NCBI GenBank assembly: GCA_964430935.1 | Contig: CAYSHK010000004.1 | Span: forward strand, 55,951-119,950 | Reading direction: 5' to 3' | Origin: Thermopetrobacter sp964430935 | Lineage (GTDB): Bacteria > Pseudomonadota > Alphaproteobacteria > Rhizobiales > Aestuariivirgaceae | DNA: 64,000 nucleotides | Shown here: piece by piece, positions 51,014 through 59,093 of the stretch | How the letters are laid out: every line of letters starts with the position of its first letter | Position numbering within the stretch: position 1 is the first letter of the stretch | Translations under genes and position numbers: made by a program | Notes under the pieces: generated by a model | What the model was told of the DNA's origin: nothing | Seen by the model: the letters and a program-made list of their open reading frames with translations, nothing else | Database searches by the model: none

Positions 51014-52261
51014 ATGAAGCGGATTCACTATTCCTTGCTTGAGGGGCGCGTCGGGTACTACGCCGCGCTGGCCATCCTCGGCGCGATCGCGGGCGCGGGC
51101 CTTCTCGCCGCCTGGTACATGGAACATCACGGCCACGTGGTCACCGGCATGACCAACCAGATCGTCTGGGGCACGCCGCACGTCTTCGCCGTGTTCCTGA
51201 TCGTGGCCGCTTCCGGCGTGCTGAACGTGGCCTCCATCGGCACCGTCTTCGAGCGCAAGCCCTACAAGCCCCTGGGGCGGCTGTCGGCTCTCATGGCCGT
51301 GGCGGTGCTCGCCGGCGGCCTGATGGTCCTGGTCCTCGATCTGGGCCGGCCGGACCGTCTGATCGTCGCCATGACGAAGTACAACTTCAAGTCGATCTTC
51401 GCCTGGAACATCTACCTCTACAACGGCTTCTTCGCCGTCGTGCTGCTGTATCTCTACACCCAGATGTCCAGCAAGTTCCAGGTGCGCAGCTACTACAAGG
51501 CGGCCGGCACGCTGGCCTTCGTCTGGCGCCTCATCCTGACCACCGGTACCGGCTCCATTTTCGGCTGGCTGGTGGCCCGGCAGGGCTACGACCTGGCCAT
51601 CTACGCGCCGATGTTCATCGCCCTGTCGTTCTCCTTCGGACTGGCGATGTTCCTGCTGGTGACCATCTCCCTCTACCGCTCCGTCGAGCGCCCGCTCGGG
51701 CACGGGCTGGTGAACCGCATGGGCCGCCTTCTCGGCGTGTTCGTGCTGGCGGCCTTCTACTTCGTGGCGGTGGCGCATCTGACCAATCTGTACGCGGCGG
51801 AGCATCAGGGTGTGGAGAGGTTCATCCTCTTCGGCGGAAACGTCTACACCTTCCTGTTCTGGGTCGGCTTCGTGCTGCTGGGCACGGTCGTTCCCTTCGC
51901 GCTGGTCTTCTCGCAGTCCGCGCGGACCAGCTACAAGCCGGTGGTCGTCGCCTCCCTGCTGACGGTGATCGGCGGCCTCTCCCTCATCTACGTGATCATC
52001 ATCGGAGGACAGGCCTATCCGCTGGTTCTCTTCCCCGGCAAGGAGGTCTCCAGCTCGTTCTTCGACGGCGTGGTCAATCCCTACGCGCCGAGCTTCCCGG
52101 AGATCGTCCTCGGCGTGGCCGGTTTCGCGACCGCCATCCTGATCACGGTGTTCGCCACCAAGGTTCTGCCGCTCATGCCGGTCTCCCTCGCCGACGAGGA
52201 CGTGGACCCGCATCTGGTCCAGAAGTCCGGCGAGGTCGTGGAGATGAAGAAGGCGGCTTGA
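51014..52261 (+). CDS. dsrP: DsrP, NrfD-like membrane subunit
   Basis: 415 residues from ATG 51014 (GAGGGGAG site; a TTG at 50984 overlapping the dsrO stop is less likely). About ten membrane segments in the NrfD/PsrC style. It is the second quinone-interacting subunit of DsrMKJOP. It is the last gene of the run; a strong terminator follows 27 bases later. Confidence 0.95.
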   Translation: MKRIHYSLLEGRVGYYAALAILGAIAGAGLLAAWYMEHHGHVVTGMTNQIVWGTPHVFAVFLIVAASGVLNVASIGTVFERKPYKPLGRLSALMAVAVLAGGLMVLVLDLGRPDRLIVAMTKYNFKSIFAWNIYLYNGFFAVVLLYLYTQMSSKFQVRSYYKAAGTLAFVWRLILTTGTGSIFGWLVARQGYDLAIYAPMFIALSFSFGLAMFLLVTISLYRSVERPLGHGLVNRMGRLLGVFVLAAFYFVAVAHLTNLYAAEHQGVERFILFGGNVYTFLFWVGFVLLGTVVPFALVFSQSARTSYKPVVVASLLTVIGGLSLIYVIIIGGQAYPLVLFPGKEVSSSFFDGVVNPYAPSFPEIVLGVAGFATAILITVFATKVLPLMPVSLADEDVDPHLVQKSGEVVEMKKAA

Positions 52262-52288
52262 GAGGCCCGCGACAGTTTCCGATATCCG

Positions 52289-52319
52289 AAAGGGGTCCGT
52301 CGGTGCGACGGGCCCCTTT
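52289..52319 (+). terminator. Terminator of the dsr operon
   Basis: A 14-bp stem AAAGGGGTCCGTCG / CGACGGGCCCCTTT (one T-G pair) with a GTG loop, followed by CCGTTTGG. The strongest hairpin after dsrP. Confidence 0.85.
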
Positions 52320-52446
52320 CCGTTTGGCGAAACGGCACTTGGCGGCGGGGACGGCAGCGCCGATATCCTGTCGGGTGAGGAAAAATCACTTTCGCGGATG
52401 GCGGAGACGTCTCCGCGCGACAGGCTCCACAGGGGAGATTTCACGC

Positions 52447-53085
52447 ATGGTTGACAGACTGGAGGCCGTGCTGGCCGATATCGATGCTGCGAATGCGGAC
52501 GATCCGAGGCGGGATGTTCTCGACGGAGAGGAGATGCCCTACGAGACGGCGTATGCCCGCCGGATGCTGAGACGGCTGGAGCGGATGTATCCGGACGCGC
52601 CGGAAGTGCTCAGAGTGGCCGCCTACGGCCAGCATGTGCGCAGGTTCGACATTCCGCGCAAGGATTTCCCGGAGGGGCGGAAGGGCTACAATGCCTGGCG
52701 CCGCGCCTGCCGTGAGCATCACGCGGAAGTCCTCGGGGCGATCATGCGTCGGCATGGCTACTCCGAGGAGGAGGTGGCTCTGGCGCAAAAGCTGGTGCGC
52801 AAGGGGGAGCTGAAGAAGGACAGGCTGTCGCAGGCGCTGGAGAATGTCGTGGACGTGGTGTTCATCGAGCATTATCTGCAGCCGTTCGTGGAGAAGTACG
52901 CCCACTACGACGAGGACAAGCTGGTGGACATTCTCGCCAGGACGCTGCTGAAGATGTCTCCGAAGGGGCGCGCGGCGGCTCTGGCCCTCGACCTTCCCGA
53001 GACGCACAGGCGGCTGATCGAACGGGCGATGGCGCGCGAGAGGGAGAGGCTGGAGAAGCTGGCGGATGCGGATCTGGACTGGTGA
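52447..53085 (+). CDS. DUF4202 protein
   Basis: 212 residues from ATG 52447 (GGGGAG site). Soluble helical protein with RRMLRRLERMYPDAPEVL, then AYGQHVRRFDIPRKDFPEGR and VEKYAHYDEDKLVDILARTL. The conserved histidines and acidic residues give it the feel of an HD-type hydrolase, but this is not established. Its place directly between dsrP and dsrN makes a role in sulfur metabolism or siroheme handling possible. Confidence 0.82.
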   Translation: MVDRLEAVLADIDAANADDPRRDVLDGEEMPYETAYARRMLRRLERMYPDAPEVLRVAAYGQHVRRFDIPRKDFPEGRKGYNAWRRACREHHAEVLGAIMRRHGYSEEEVALAQKLVRKGELKKDRLSQALENVVDVVFIEHYLQPFVEKYAHYDEDKLVDILARTLLKMSPKGRAAALALDLPETHRRLIERAMARERERLEKLADADLDW

Positions 53086-53238
53086 TGCGGGATTTGCGCG
53101 CGGTCGCGCCGGCGCCGCTTCCGGGCCGCGGGAAAAAGCCATTGGCTTTCCCGCCGGGATGTTGCATGTGATGTATCGAACACATGTCCGCGGGGTCGCC
53201 GGATGTGCGGCCCGTCCATTTCCGGCCGGATGCCAGCC

Positions 53239-54624
53239 ATGACCCTGTCCCTGCCGCGAATCTTCCTTGCCGCCGCCCACAAGTCCTCCGGCAAGACCAC
53301 GGTCGCCATAGGCCTGGCCGCGGCGTTGCGCGGCCGGGGGCGCAGGGTGCGGATGTTCAAGAAGGGACCGGACTACATCGACCCCCTCTGGCATCGGCTG
53401 GCCTCCGGGCGGGACAGCTACAATCTCGATTTCAACACCCAGCAACCGGACGAGATCCGCGATCTCTTCGTCCGCAAGGGGGCGGATGCGGACATCTGCC
53501 TCGTGGAGGCCAACAAGGGCCTCTACGACGGCATCGACCTGGAGGGGCGCGATTCCAACGCCGCGCTCGCGGAGATGCTCGATGCGCCGGTGGTTCTGGT
53601 GATCGACACCGAGGGCATGACGCGCGGCATCGCGCCGCTGCTCATCGGATATCGCGCCTTCGGCACGGGCCTGAACATCGCCGGCGTGATCCTCAATCGC
53701 GTCGGCACGCCCCGGCACGAGGACAAGCTGCGCGCCGCCGTGGAACGCTATACGGACATGGAGGTGCTCGGCGCCGTGGGGCGGGATTCCTCGCTGGTGC
53801 TGGAAGAGCGGCATCTGGGCCTGACCACGCCCGGCGACATGGCGGCGCTGGACGAACGGATCGCGGCCATCGGCGCGCGCGTGGGCGGGGCCGTGGATCT
53901 GGACAGGCTGGAGGAGATCGCCGCCGCTGCCGCGCCCGTGTCCGGAGCCCGGCGGACGTCCGGCTCCCTTCCGGATCCGGACGTGCGCATCGCCATCGCG
54001 CGCGATGCCGCCTTCTGCTTCTACTATCCGGACGACCTGGAGGCGTTCGCCCGGGCCGGTGCGGAGCTGGTTCCGTTTTCCCCGATCGCCGACGCGGCCC
54101 TGCCCGAGGGCGTGGACGGACTGTTCCTCGGGGGCGGCTTTCCGGAAACCCACATGGCCGCGCTGTCCGCGAACACGTCCATGCGCGAGTCCATCAGGCG
54201 CGCCATTCTGACCGGCATGCCCGCCTATGCCGAGTGCGGCGGGCTGATGTATCTTGCGGAAACCCTCGCCTGGAAGGGCGAGAAGCAGCGGATGTGCGGC
54301 GTGGTGCCGGCCCGCGCCGTCATGAACGCGCGTCCGCAGGGGCGCGGCACGATCCGCCTGGCCGCCACGGGGTCCGCCCCCTGGTCGCCGACGTCCGCCG
54401 GTGGTGTCGTCGCGGCGCACGAGTTCCACTACGCATCCCTCCACGGGCTGCCGGACGATGCGGCCTATGCCTGGGAGGTGCGGCGCGGATACGGCATAAC
54501 CGGGCGGCATGACGGCGTGGTCATCGGCGGGCTGGTGGCCGGGTTCACCCATCTGCGCAACACCCGGCAGAGTCCCTGGGTATCCGCCTTCGTGGACTTC
54601 GTGCGGCGTGAACGGCGTGGCTGA
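53239..54624 (+). CDS. dsrN: DsrN, siroheme amidase (CobB/CbiA-like glutamine amidotransferase)
   Basis: 461 residues from ATG 53239. Related to cobyrinate a,c-diamide synthase; in Dsr loci it converts siroheme to the amide form used by DsrAB. The P-loop AAAHKSSGKTTVAIGLAAA, the KKGPDYIDPLWH block and the glutaminase part (AYAECGGLMYLAE with the nucleophilic cysteine, and HEFHYAS) are present. No cobalamin genes are near, favouring DsrN over CbiA. Confidence 0.92.
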   Translation: MTLSLPRIFLAAAHKSSGKTTVAIGLAAALRGRGRRVRMFKKGPDYIDPLWHRLASGRDSYNLDFNTQQPDEIRDLFVRKGADADICLVEANKGLYDGIDLEGRDSNAALAEMLDAPVVLVIDTEGMTRGIAPLLIGYRAFGTGLNIAGVILNRVGTPRHEDKLRAAVERYTDMEVLGAVGRDSSLVLEERHLGLTTPGDMAALDERIAAIGARVGGAVDLDRLEEIAAAAAPVSGARRTSGSLPDPDVRIAIARDAAFCFYYPDDLEAFARAGAELVPFSPIADAALPEGVDGLFLGGGFPETHMAALSANTSMRESIRRAILTGMPAYAECGGLMYLAETLAWKGEKQRMCGVVPARAVMNARPQGRGTIRLAATGSAPWSPTSAGGVVAAHEFHYASLHGLPDDAAYAWEVRRGYGITGRHDGVVIGGLVAGFTHLRNTRQSPWVSAFVDFVRRERRG

Positions 54625-54669
54625 GGCCCCATGGGCCTGGTGTCCCCTCGTGCGGGACTTGCATCGAGC

Positions 54670-54698
54670 TTGACATGTCTCGCCCGAACGTATAGTTA
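54670..54698 (+). promoter_or_regulatory. Putative promoter of the cytochrome-TetR pair
   Basis: A perfect TTGACA (54670-54675) followed by TATAGT at 15 bases or TAGTTA at 17 bases. About 40 bases before the cytochrome start and its GGGGGGAG site. Confidence 0.5.
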
Positions 54699-54737
54699 GC
54701 AACTTATCACTTTTGCGACCGGGGGGAGAGCGAAACC

Positions 54738-55208
54738 ATGAGACTGTTGCCCTGGATACTGTCGGCCGTTCTGATGATCGTTCTGGCCGGCATGACCTAC
54801 ATGTTCGTGATACGCGGGAATGTGAGCGATGCCGACGACGGACGCACGGCCATCATGCTCTCCAGCGGCGAGCGCAATCTCGTGCTGAAGGAGATGCGGG
54901 CCTTTCTGGAGAGTGTGCAGCAGATCGTCGAGGCGGTGCCGGCCGGCGACCTGAAATCGGCGGAGGAGGCGGCCCGGAGGGTCGGACGGGTGGATCTGAA
55001 CGACCTGCCGGCCTCGCTTCTGCGCAAGCTACCCGCGGAGGTGAAGGCGCTCGGGCTTGACACGCACGGCAAGTTCTACAAGCTGGCGAATGCCATTCAC
55101 GATGGAATGGAGCGGGAGAAGATCCTTCCGACGCTGGCCGACATCATGACGAATTGCGTGGGATGTCATGCCAGCTACAGAATAGACCTCGAAAAGGGGG
55201 GCATGTGA
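54738..55208 (+). CDS. Membrane-anchored monoheme cytochrome c (c'-like)
   Basis: 156 residues. An N-terminal hydrophobic helix (about 4-26) without a clear cleavage site suggests a membrane anchor. The rest is helical, with a single haem site near the end, NCVGCHASYR (C140, C143, H144), the arrangement of class II cytochromes c'. It may carry electrons from the sulfur pathway or bind small ligands. It overlaps the TetR gene region by its stop. Confidence 0.82.
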   Translation: MRLLPWILSAVLMIVLAGMTYMFVIRGNVSDADDGRTAIMLSSGERNLVLKEMRAFLESVQQIVEAVPAGDLKSAEEAARRVGRVDLNDLPASLLRKLPAEVKALGLDTHGKFYKLANAIHDGMEREKILPTLADIMTNCVGCHASYRIDLEKGGM

Positions 55209-55210
55209 AC

Positions 55211-55813
55211 ATGCGCGTACGCAAGACGGCGGAGGTCCGCAAGCAGGAAATCATCGAAACGACGCTCCGGCTCGCCGACGAGGTGGGGCCGGACAGGCTG
55301 ACGACGGAAATGATCGCCCGCGAGGTGGGACTTTCGCAGCCGGGAATCTTCCGCCACTTCCCGAAGAAGGAGAACATCTGGGAGGCGGTGGCGCTTTCCC
55401 TGTCGCAGAGCATGGGAAAGGTCTGGCAGGAGGAGGCGGAGGCGCCCGGTTCCGACCCCCTGGAGCGGCTGCGCGGGCTGGTGCGCAGGCATCTCGAACT
55501 GATAGAGGCGACGCCGGCGCTTCCCGCCATCCTCTTCTCGCGCGAGATGCATCTGGAGAACGAGGCGCTGCGGCGCGCATTCTTCGGCACCATGCAGAAG
55601 TTCCACGGGCATCTGGTCAGTCTGCTGGAAGAGGCGAAGGAGCGCGGCGAAGTGCGCCGCGACCTGCCTTCGGAGGATGCCGCCTGGCTCATGATCAGCA
55701 TCATCCAGTCCCTGGCTCTTCGCTGGTCGCTTTCCGGCCGGTCGATGGATCTCGTACGGACCGGGGAGCGCCTGCTCGAACTCCAGTTCCGGGGGTTCAT
55801 CGGCGAGTCCTGA
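55211..55813 (+). CDS. TetR/AcrR-family regulator
   Basis: 200 residues from ATG 55211, with AAAAGGGGGG upstream; the GTG at 55205 overlaps the cytochrome stop. Classic N-terminal helix-turn-helix RLTTEMIAREVGLSQPGIFRHFPKKENIW. The ligand domain is helical and anonymous. It is probably co-transcribed with the cytochrome and might regulate it or nearby sulfur genes. Confidence 0.9.
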   Translation: MRVRKTAEVRKQEIIETTLRLADEVGPDRLTTEMIAREVGLSQPGIFRHFPKKENIWEAVALSLSQSMGKVWQEEAEAPGSDPLERLRGLVRRHLELIEATPALPAILFSREMHLENEALRRAFFGTMQKFHGHLVSLLEEAKERGEVRRDLPSEDAAWLMISIIQSLALRWSLSGRSMDLVRTGERLLELQFRGFIGES

Positions 55814-55892
55814 TTCCCTTTCGGCTGGCCGTTCCGTTCCCGCATCCCCTCGAGGGCTTTCCGTTTCATGGAAAGCCACCCGTTTGTGCAAC

Positions 55893-55906
55893 TTGATCAC
55901 AGTCAG
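55893..55906 (+). promoter_or_regulatory. FNR/FixK-like box
   Basis: TTGAT-CACA-GTCAG differs from the TTGAY-N4-RTCAA consensus by one base. It lies 77 bases before the start at 55984. Confidence 0.35.
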
Positions 55907-55983
55907 ATCCGCCGCCCGCCCCTAAAGGGATGCGCGAGCCGTCATGGCTGGCAGGAATCACTAGCAGAAAGGGGAATTTCCGC

Positions 55984-56373
55984 ATGAAGCAGATGATGTT
56001 GCAGGACAAGTATCCGGTGTATGTTCTGGAGGTCTCCAAGGACGAGACCACCTATGGTTCCGTCGACGAGATCATCGACTTCCTGAAGGAGAAGATCGAT
56101 GCGCACCCCAAGGTGGCCTACATCGCCACCTTCGACCACTACGCCCATACGCGGAACATCGGCGGCGAGATCGCGGACGACATCCACGCGGCGAAGAACA
56201 TCGTCTTCTGCTTCGGCGTGAAGCTGCCCAAACCGGGCGTTCTCGCGGTGCGCCCGCGGTCCATCGGCGTGGCCGACGCGGGCGGGAAATTCGTCATCAC
56301 CTTCATGGAGGCCCCCATGTCCATGGCCAACGACGCCATGCGGGAGTGGGCCGGAGCCATCGCGAACAAGTAG
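55984..56373 (+). CDS. Small soluble protein near dsr, unknown
   Basis: 129 residues from ATG 55984; an in-frame start at 55930 lacks a good ribosome-binding site, while 55984 has AGAAAGGGGA. Alpha/beta composition, with HPKVAYIATFDHYAHTRNIG and KNIVFCFGVKLPKPGVLAVR. I cannot name the family with confidence. It is preceded by an FNR-like box and followed by a strong terminator, so it is a stand-alone unit. Confidence 0.75.
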   Translation: MKQMMLQDKYPVYVLEVSKDETTYGSVDEIIDFLKEKIDAHPKVAYIATFDHYAHTRNIGGEIADDIHAAKNIVFCFGVKLPKPGVLAVRPRSIGVADAGGKFVITFMEAPMSMANDAMREWAGAIANK

Positions 56374-56425
56374 CGTCCGTGGGGAGAGGTGCCGGGCCCT
56401 CCCGGAAATTCATGCACGAAACGAC

Positions 56426-56470
56426 GGACCGCGGCAGCCCCTTCCGGCCGGCCGCGGTCCTTTCCGTTTC
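56426..56470 (+). terminator. Intrinsic terminator
   Basis: A 10-bp stem GGACCGCGGC / GCCGCGGTCC followed by TTTCCGTTTCC, 53 bases after the stop at 56373. It also faces the convergent pentapeptide gene. Confidence 0.8.
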
Positions 56471-56494
56471 CGGGGCCTGTGGAGCCCGCCGCGT

Positions 56495-57247
56495 TCACTT
56501 TCCGGCGAAACGTTCCGGAAGCGCCTTCGCCCCCGTGGTGTCGCAGCCGTCCAGGGTCGCGTTCATGAGATTGGCACCGGTGAAGTCCGCGCCCTTCAGT
56601 TGCGTGGCTATGATGTTCATTCCGGACATGTTGGCCTTCCGGAGGCTGGCCCCGGAAAGATCCGCCCCCTCGATGGAAAGGCCGGTCATCTCCGCTCCGT
56701 CGAATTTCGCGTTCCGCATGTCGGAGTCGATGATGAAGCCGCGGAACAGGACGGAGGCGGAGAAGTCGGCTCCGGGCAGGGTGGCCGAATCGATCTCCAC
56801 GTCCCGCAGGTGCGCGGTGTTGAAGTTCGCCCCCTTGCCGTGGGCGTGGCTCAGGATGGCGCCGAAAAGATAGGCCTTCGTGAAGTTCGTGCCGTCCACC
56901 TTCGCCGAGTCCAGCCGCACGTGCAGCATGTCGCTCCCCGAGAAGTCCGCCCCGCTCAGGTCGCATCCCTTCATGTCCGTCCAGCGGAAATTGGCTCCGG
57001 CCGCTCTGCCGCCGGCCATTCTGCATCCGGTCATGCGCGCCTTGGCGAAATTCACGCCGCGCACGTCGGCGCCGCTCAGGTCGGCGCCCATCAGCATGGC
57101 GCCCTCGAAATTGCAGTGGCGCAGATCGGTGCGGGGCGCGGGAGCCTTGCAGTCGCCCTTCGGCAGGGAATCCGACGCGTGGGTCGCGGACGGGACGGCG
57201 GCGAGGCCCAGCAGGGCGGAGACGACGATCGGAAGAAGGTGGCGCAT
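56495..57247 (-). CDS. Secreted pentapeptide-repeat protein
   Basis: 250 residues. Signal peptide (about 1-24, ending ATHA). From about residue 50 to 245 the sequence is nearly all A(D/N)LXX-type pentapeptides (for example GADLSGADVRGVNFAKARM), predicting a right-handed quadrilateral beta-helix. Two cysteines near the start (GDCKAPAPRTDLRHCNF) may pair. Periplasmic or surface location; function unknown. Confidence 0.88.
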   Translation of the reverse strand: MRHLLPIVVSALLGLAAVPSATHASDSLPKGDCKAPAPRTDLRHCNFEGAMLMGADLSGADVRGVNFAKARMTGCRMAGGRAAGANFRWTDMKGCDLSGADFSGSDMLHVRLDSAKVDGTNFTKAYLFGAILSHAHGKGANFNTAHLRDVEIDSATLPGADFSASVLFRGFIIDSDMRNAKFDGAEMTGLSIEGADLSGASLRKANMSGMNIIATQLKGADFTGANLMNATLDGCDTTGAKALPERFAGK

Positions 57248-57558
57248 GGCGGCTGGTCTCCCCTTGTGGCCAGTGCGCTCCGTTTCCCCGTCAGGTATTG
57301 TCTAGCACAACCGGGGACGGATGCGGAACCGGCATGTTCTGCCGCCGGCTCCCGGAATGCCGTTCATGGACGGGTAAGCATAAAGGCGAATTGTCCCCGG
57401 CCCTTTTCGGAAACTATGTTCAGGGGCGCGCGGGCCCGCAGCGGCCTGCCTCGGGGAGAGCACTGTCGAAGATCTTCGGTCCGCCAAGAAACAACAAGCA
57501 TCAGCGACCGATGCTCTCTAGCCTGCACCTGAACTCGAAAAAGGAGAGGGAGAACTCC
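57248..57558. other. Intergenic region before the LIV-type transporter
   Basis: 311 bases between divergent genes. It contains a promoter-like pair at 57391-57420 and then a leader of about 130 bases. No other structure was recognised. Confidence 0.55.
57391..57420 (+). promoter_or_regulatory. Putative sigma-70 promoter of the transporter operon
   Basis: TTGTCC (57391-57396), an 18-base spacer, TATGTT (57415-57420). Confidence 0.4.
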
Positions 57559-58914
57559 ATGAGCGACAAGAAACTGATTGTCACGCGCCGCAAGCTCATC
57601 AAGAGCGCCGTTGCCGGCGGTGCGGCAGCCGTGGCGCTTCCGCGCATGCACTTCATCAAGGATGCGCATGCCGAGGAATACTGCAACATGCCGAAGGGCA
57701 AGGAGGTCGTGCTCGGCTTCAACGTCCCGCAGACCGGTCCCTACGCCGACGAGGGCGCCGACGAGCTGCGCGCCTTCAAGCTGGCCGTGAAGCATCTGAA
57801 CGGCGAGGGTGATGGCGGCATGCTGAACACCTTCAAGCCGTCCTCCCTGAAGGGCAACGGCATTCTCGGCAAGAAGGTCGCCTACGTGACCGGCGACACG
57901 CAGACGAAGTCCGACGCCGCCCGCGCGTCCGCCAAGCGCATGATCGAGAAGGACAAGGCGATCATGATCTCCGGCGGTTCGTCGTCCGGCGTGGCCATCG
58001 CCGTGCAGGGTCTGTGCCAGGACGCCGGCGTGATCTTCATGGCCGGCCTGACGCACTCCAACGACACCACCGGCAAGGACAAGCGCAAGCACGGTTTCCG
58101 TCACTTCTTCAACGCCTACATGTCCGGCGCCGCGCTGGGTCCGGTGCTGGCCAAGGCCTACGGCAAGGACCGTCGCGCCTATCACATCACCGCCGACTAC
58201 ACCTGGGGCTGGACCCAGGAGGAGTCGATGAAGAAGTTCACCGAGGCCGAGGGCTGGAAGACGGTGAAGGCGGTGCGTGTGCCGCTGGGTGCCGGTGACT
58301 ACTCCCAGTACCTCACTCCGGTGCTCAACTCCGGCGCCGACGTGCTGATCCTGAACCTGTACGGCAAGGACATGGTGAACGCCCTGACCCAGGCCGTGCA
58401 GTTCGGCATGCGCGAGAAGATGGTCAACGGCAAGAAGTTCGAGATCGTCGTGCCGCTGTTCTCGCGCCTGATGGCCCAGGGCGCCGGCGAGGCGATCAAG
58501 GGCATCTACGGCTCCACCAACTGGAACTGGCAGCTGCAGGACGCCGCCTCCAAGGCCTTCGTGAAGTCCTTCGGCCAGGAGTACGGCTTCCCGCCCTCGC
58601 AGGCGGCCCATACCTGCTACGTGCAGACCATTCTCTACGCCAATGCCTGCGAGATGGCCGGAACCTTCTCCCCGGCCGGCGTGATTCCCGCGCTGGAGGG
58701 CTTCAAGTTCGACGGTCTCGGCAATGGTCCGACCGAGTATCGTGCCGCCGACCACCAGTGCTTCAAGGACGTGCTGGTGGTGAAGGGCAACGAGAAGCCG
58801 ACCTCCAAGTTCGACGTGCTGCAGGTGGTCGAGCTGACGCCGCGCTCGAAGGTCGAGTACGATCCGAAGATCTTCGGCGGCGAGCTGGGCCCGATCAACA
58901 CCAAGCCCTGCTGA
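57559..58914 (+). CDS. ABC transporter substrate-binding protein, LivK/amide type, Tat-exported
   Basis: 451 residues from ATG 57559 (AAGGAGAGGGAG site). The N-terminus has a twin-arginine signal (TRRKLIKSAVAGGAAAV, cleavage near AHAEE), unusual for this normally Sec-exported family. The rest is a periplasmic type I binding fold (GFNVPQTGPYADEGADELR, then YVTGDTQTKSDAARASAKRM). The ligand could be a branched-chain amino acid, an amide or a short organic acid. A hairpin after it probably raises its level over the other subunits. Confidence 0.9.
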   Translation: MSDKKLIVTRRKLIKSAVAGGAAAVALPRMHFIKDAHAEEYCNMPKGKEVVLGFNVPQTGPYADEGADELRAFKLAVKHLNGEGDGGMLNTFKPSSLKGNGILGKKVAYVTGDTQTKSDAARASAKRMIEKDKAIMISGGSSSGVAIAVQGLCQDAGVIFMAGLTHSNDTTGKDKRKHGFRHFFNAYMSGAALGPVLAKAYGKDRRAYHITADYTWGWTQEESMKKFTEAEGWKTVKAVRVPLGAGDYSQYLTPVLNSGADVLILNLYGKDMVNALTQAVQFGMREKMVNGKKFEIVVPLFSRLMAQGAGEAIKGIYGSTNWNWQLQDAASKAFVKSFGQEYGFPPSQAAHTCYVQTILYANACEMAGTFSPAGVIPALEGFKFDGLGNGPTEYRAADHQCFKDVLVVKGNEKPTSKFDVLQVVELTPRSKVEYDPKIFGGELGPINTKPC

Positions 58915-58936
58915 GGCCGGCGCGACGGAAACGCAA

Positions 58937-58971
58937 CCCGGCCATCCGCGCCTCCGGTGCGGATGGCCGGG
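58937..58971 (+). terminator. Hairpin after the binding-protein gene
   Basis: A 13-bp stem CCCGGCCATCCGC / GCGGATGGCCGGG with a 9-base loop, followed by GATTTCGCC. Probably a partial terminator, as is usual between a binding protein and its membrane subunits. Confidence 0.65.
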
Positions 58972-59093
58972 GATTTCGCCTGAATACCTTTTGACAGACA
59001 CTGCCGCCGCCTCTTTCACTCGAGGCGGATGGAATGGCGCGCCATCCGGTTTTCCGGTGGCGTGTCCGACCTTGCAGGGGTGAGAGAGGGCAG

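Noticed and set aside
53239..54624. dsrN as a cobyrinate a,c-diamide synthase of cobalamin synthesis
   Set aside because: No cobalamin genes in the window and close linkage to dsr favour the siroheme amidase role, although the two families are homologous.
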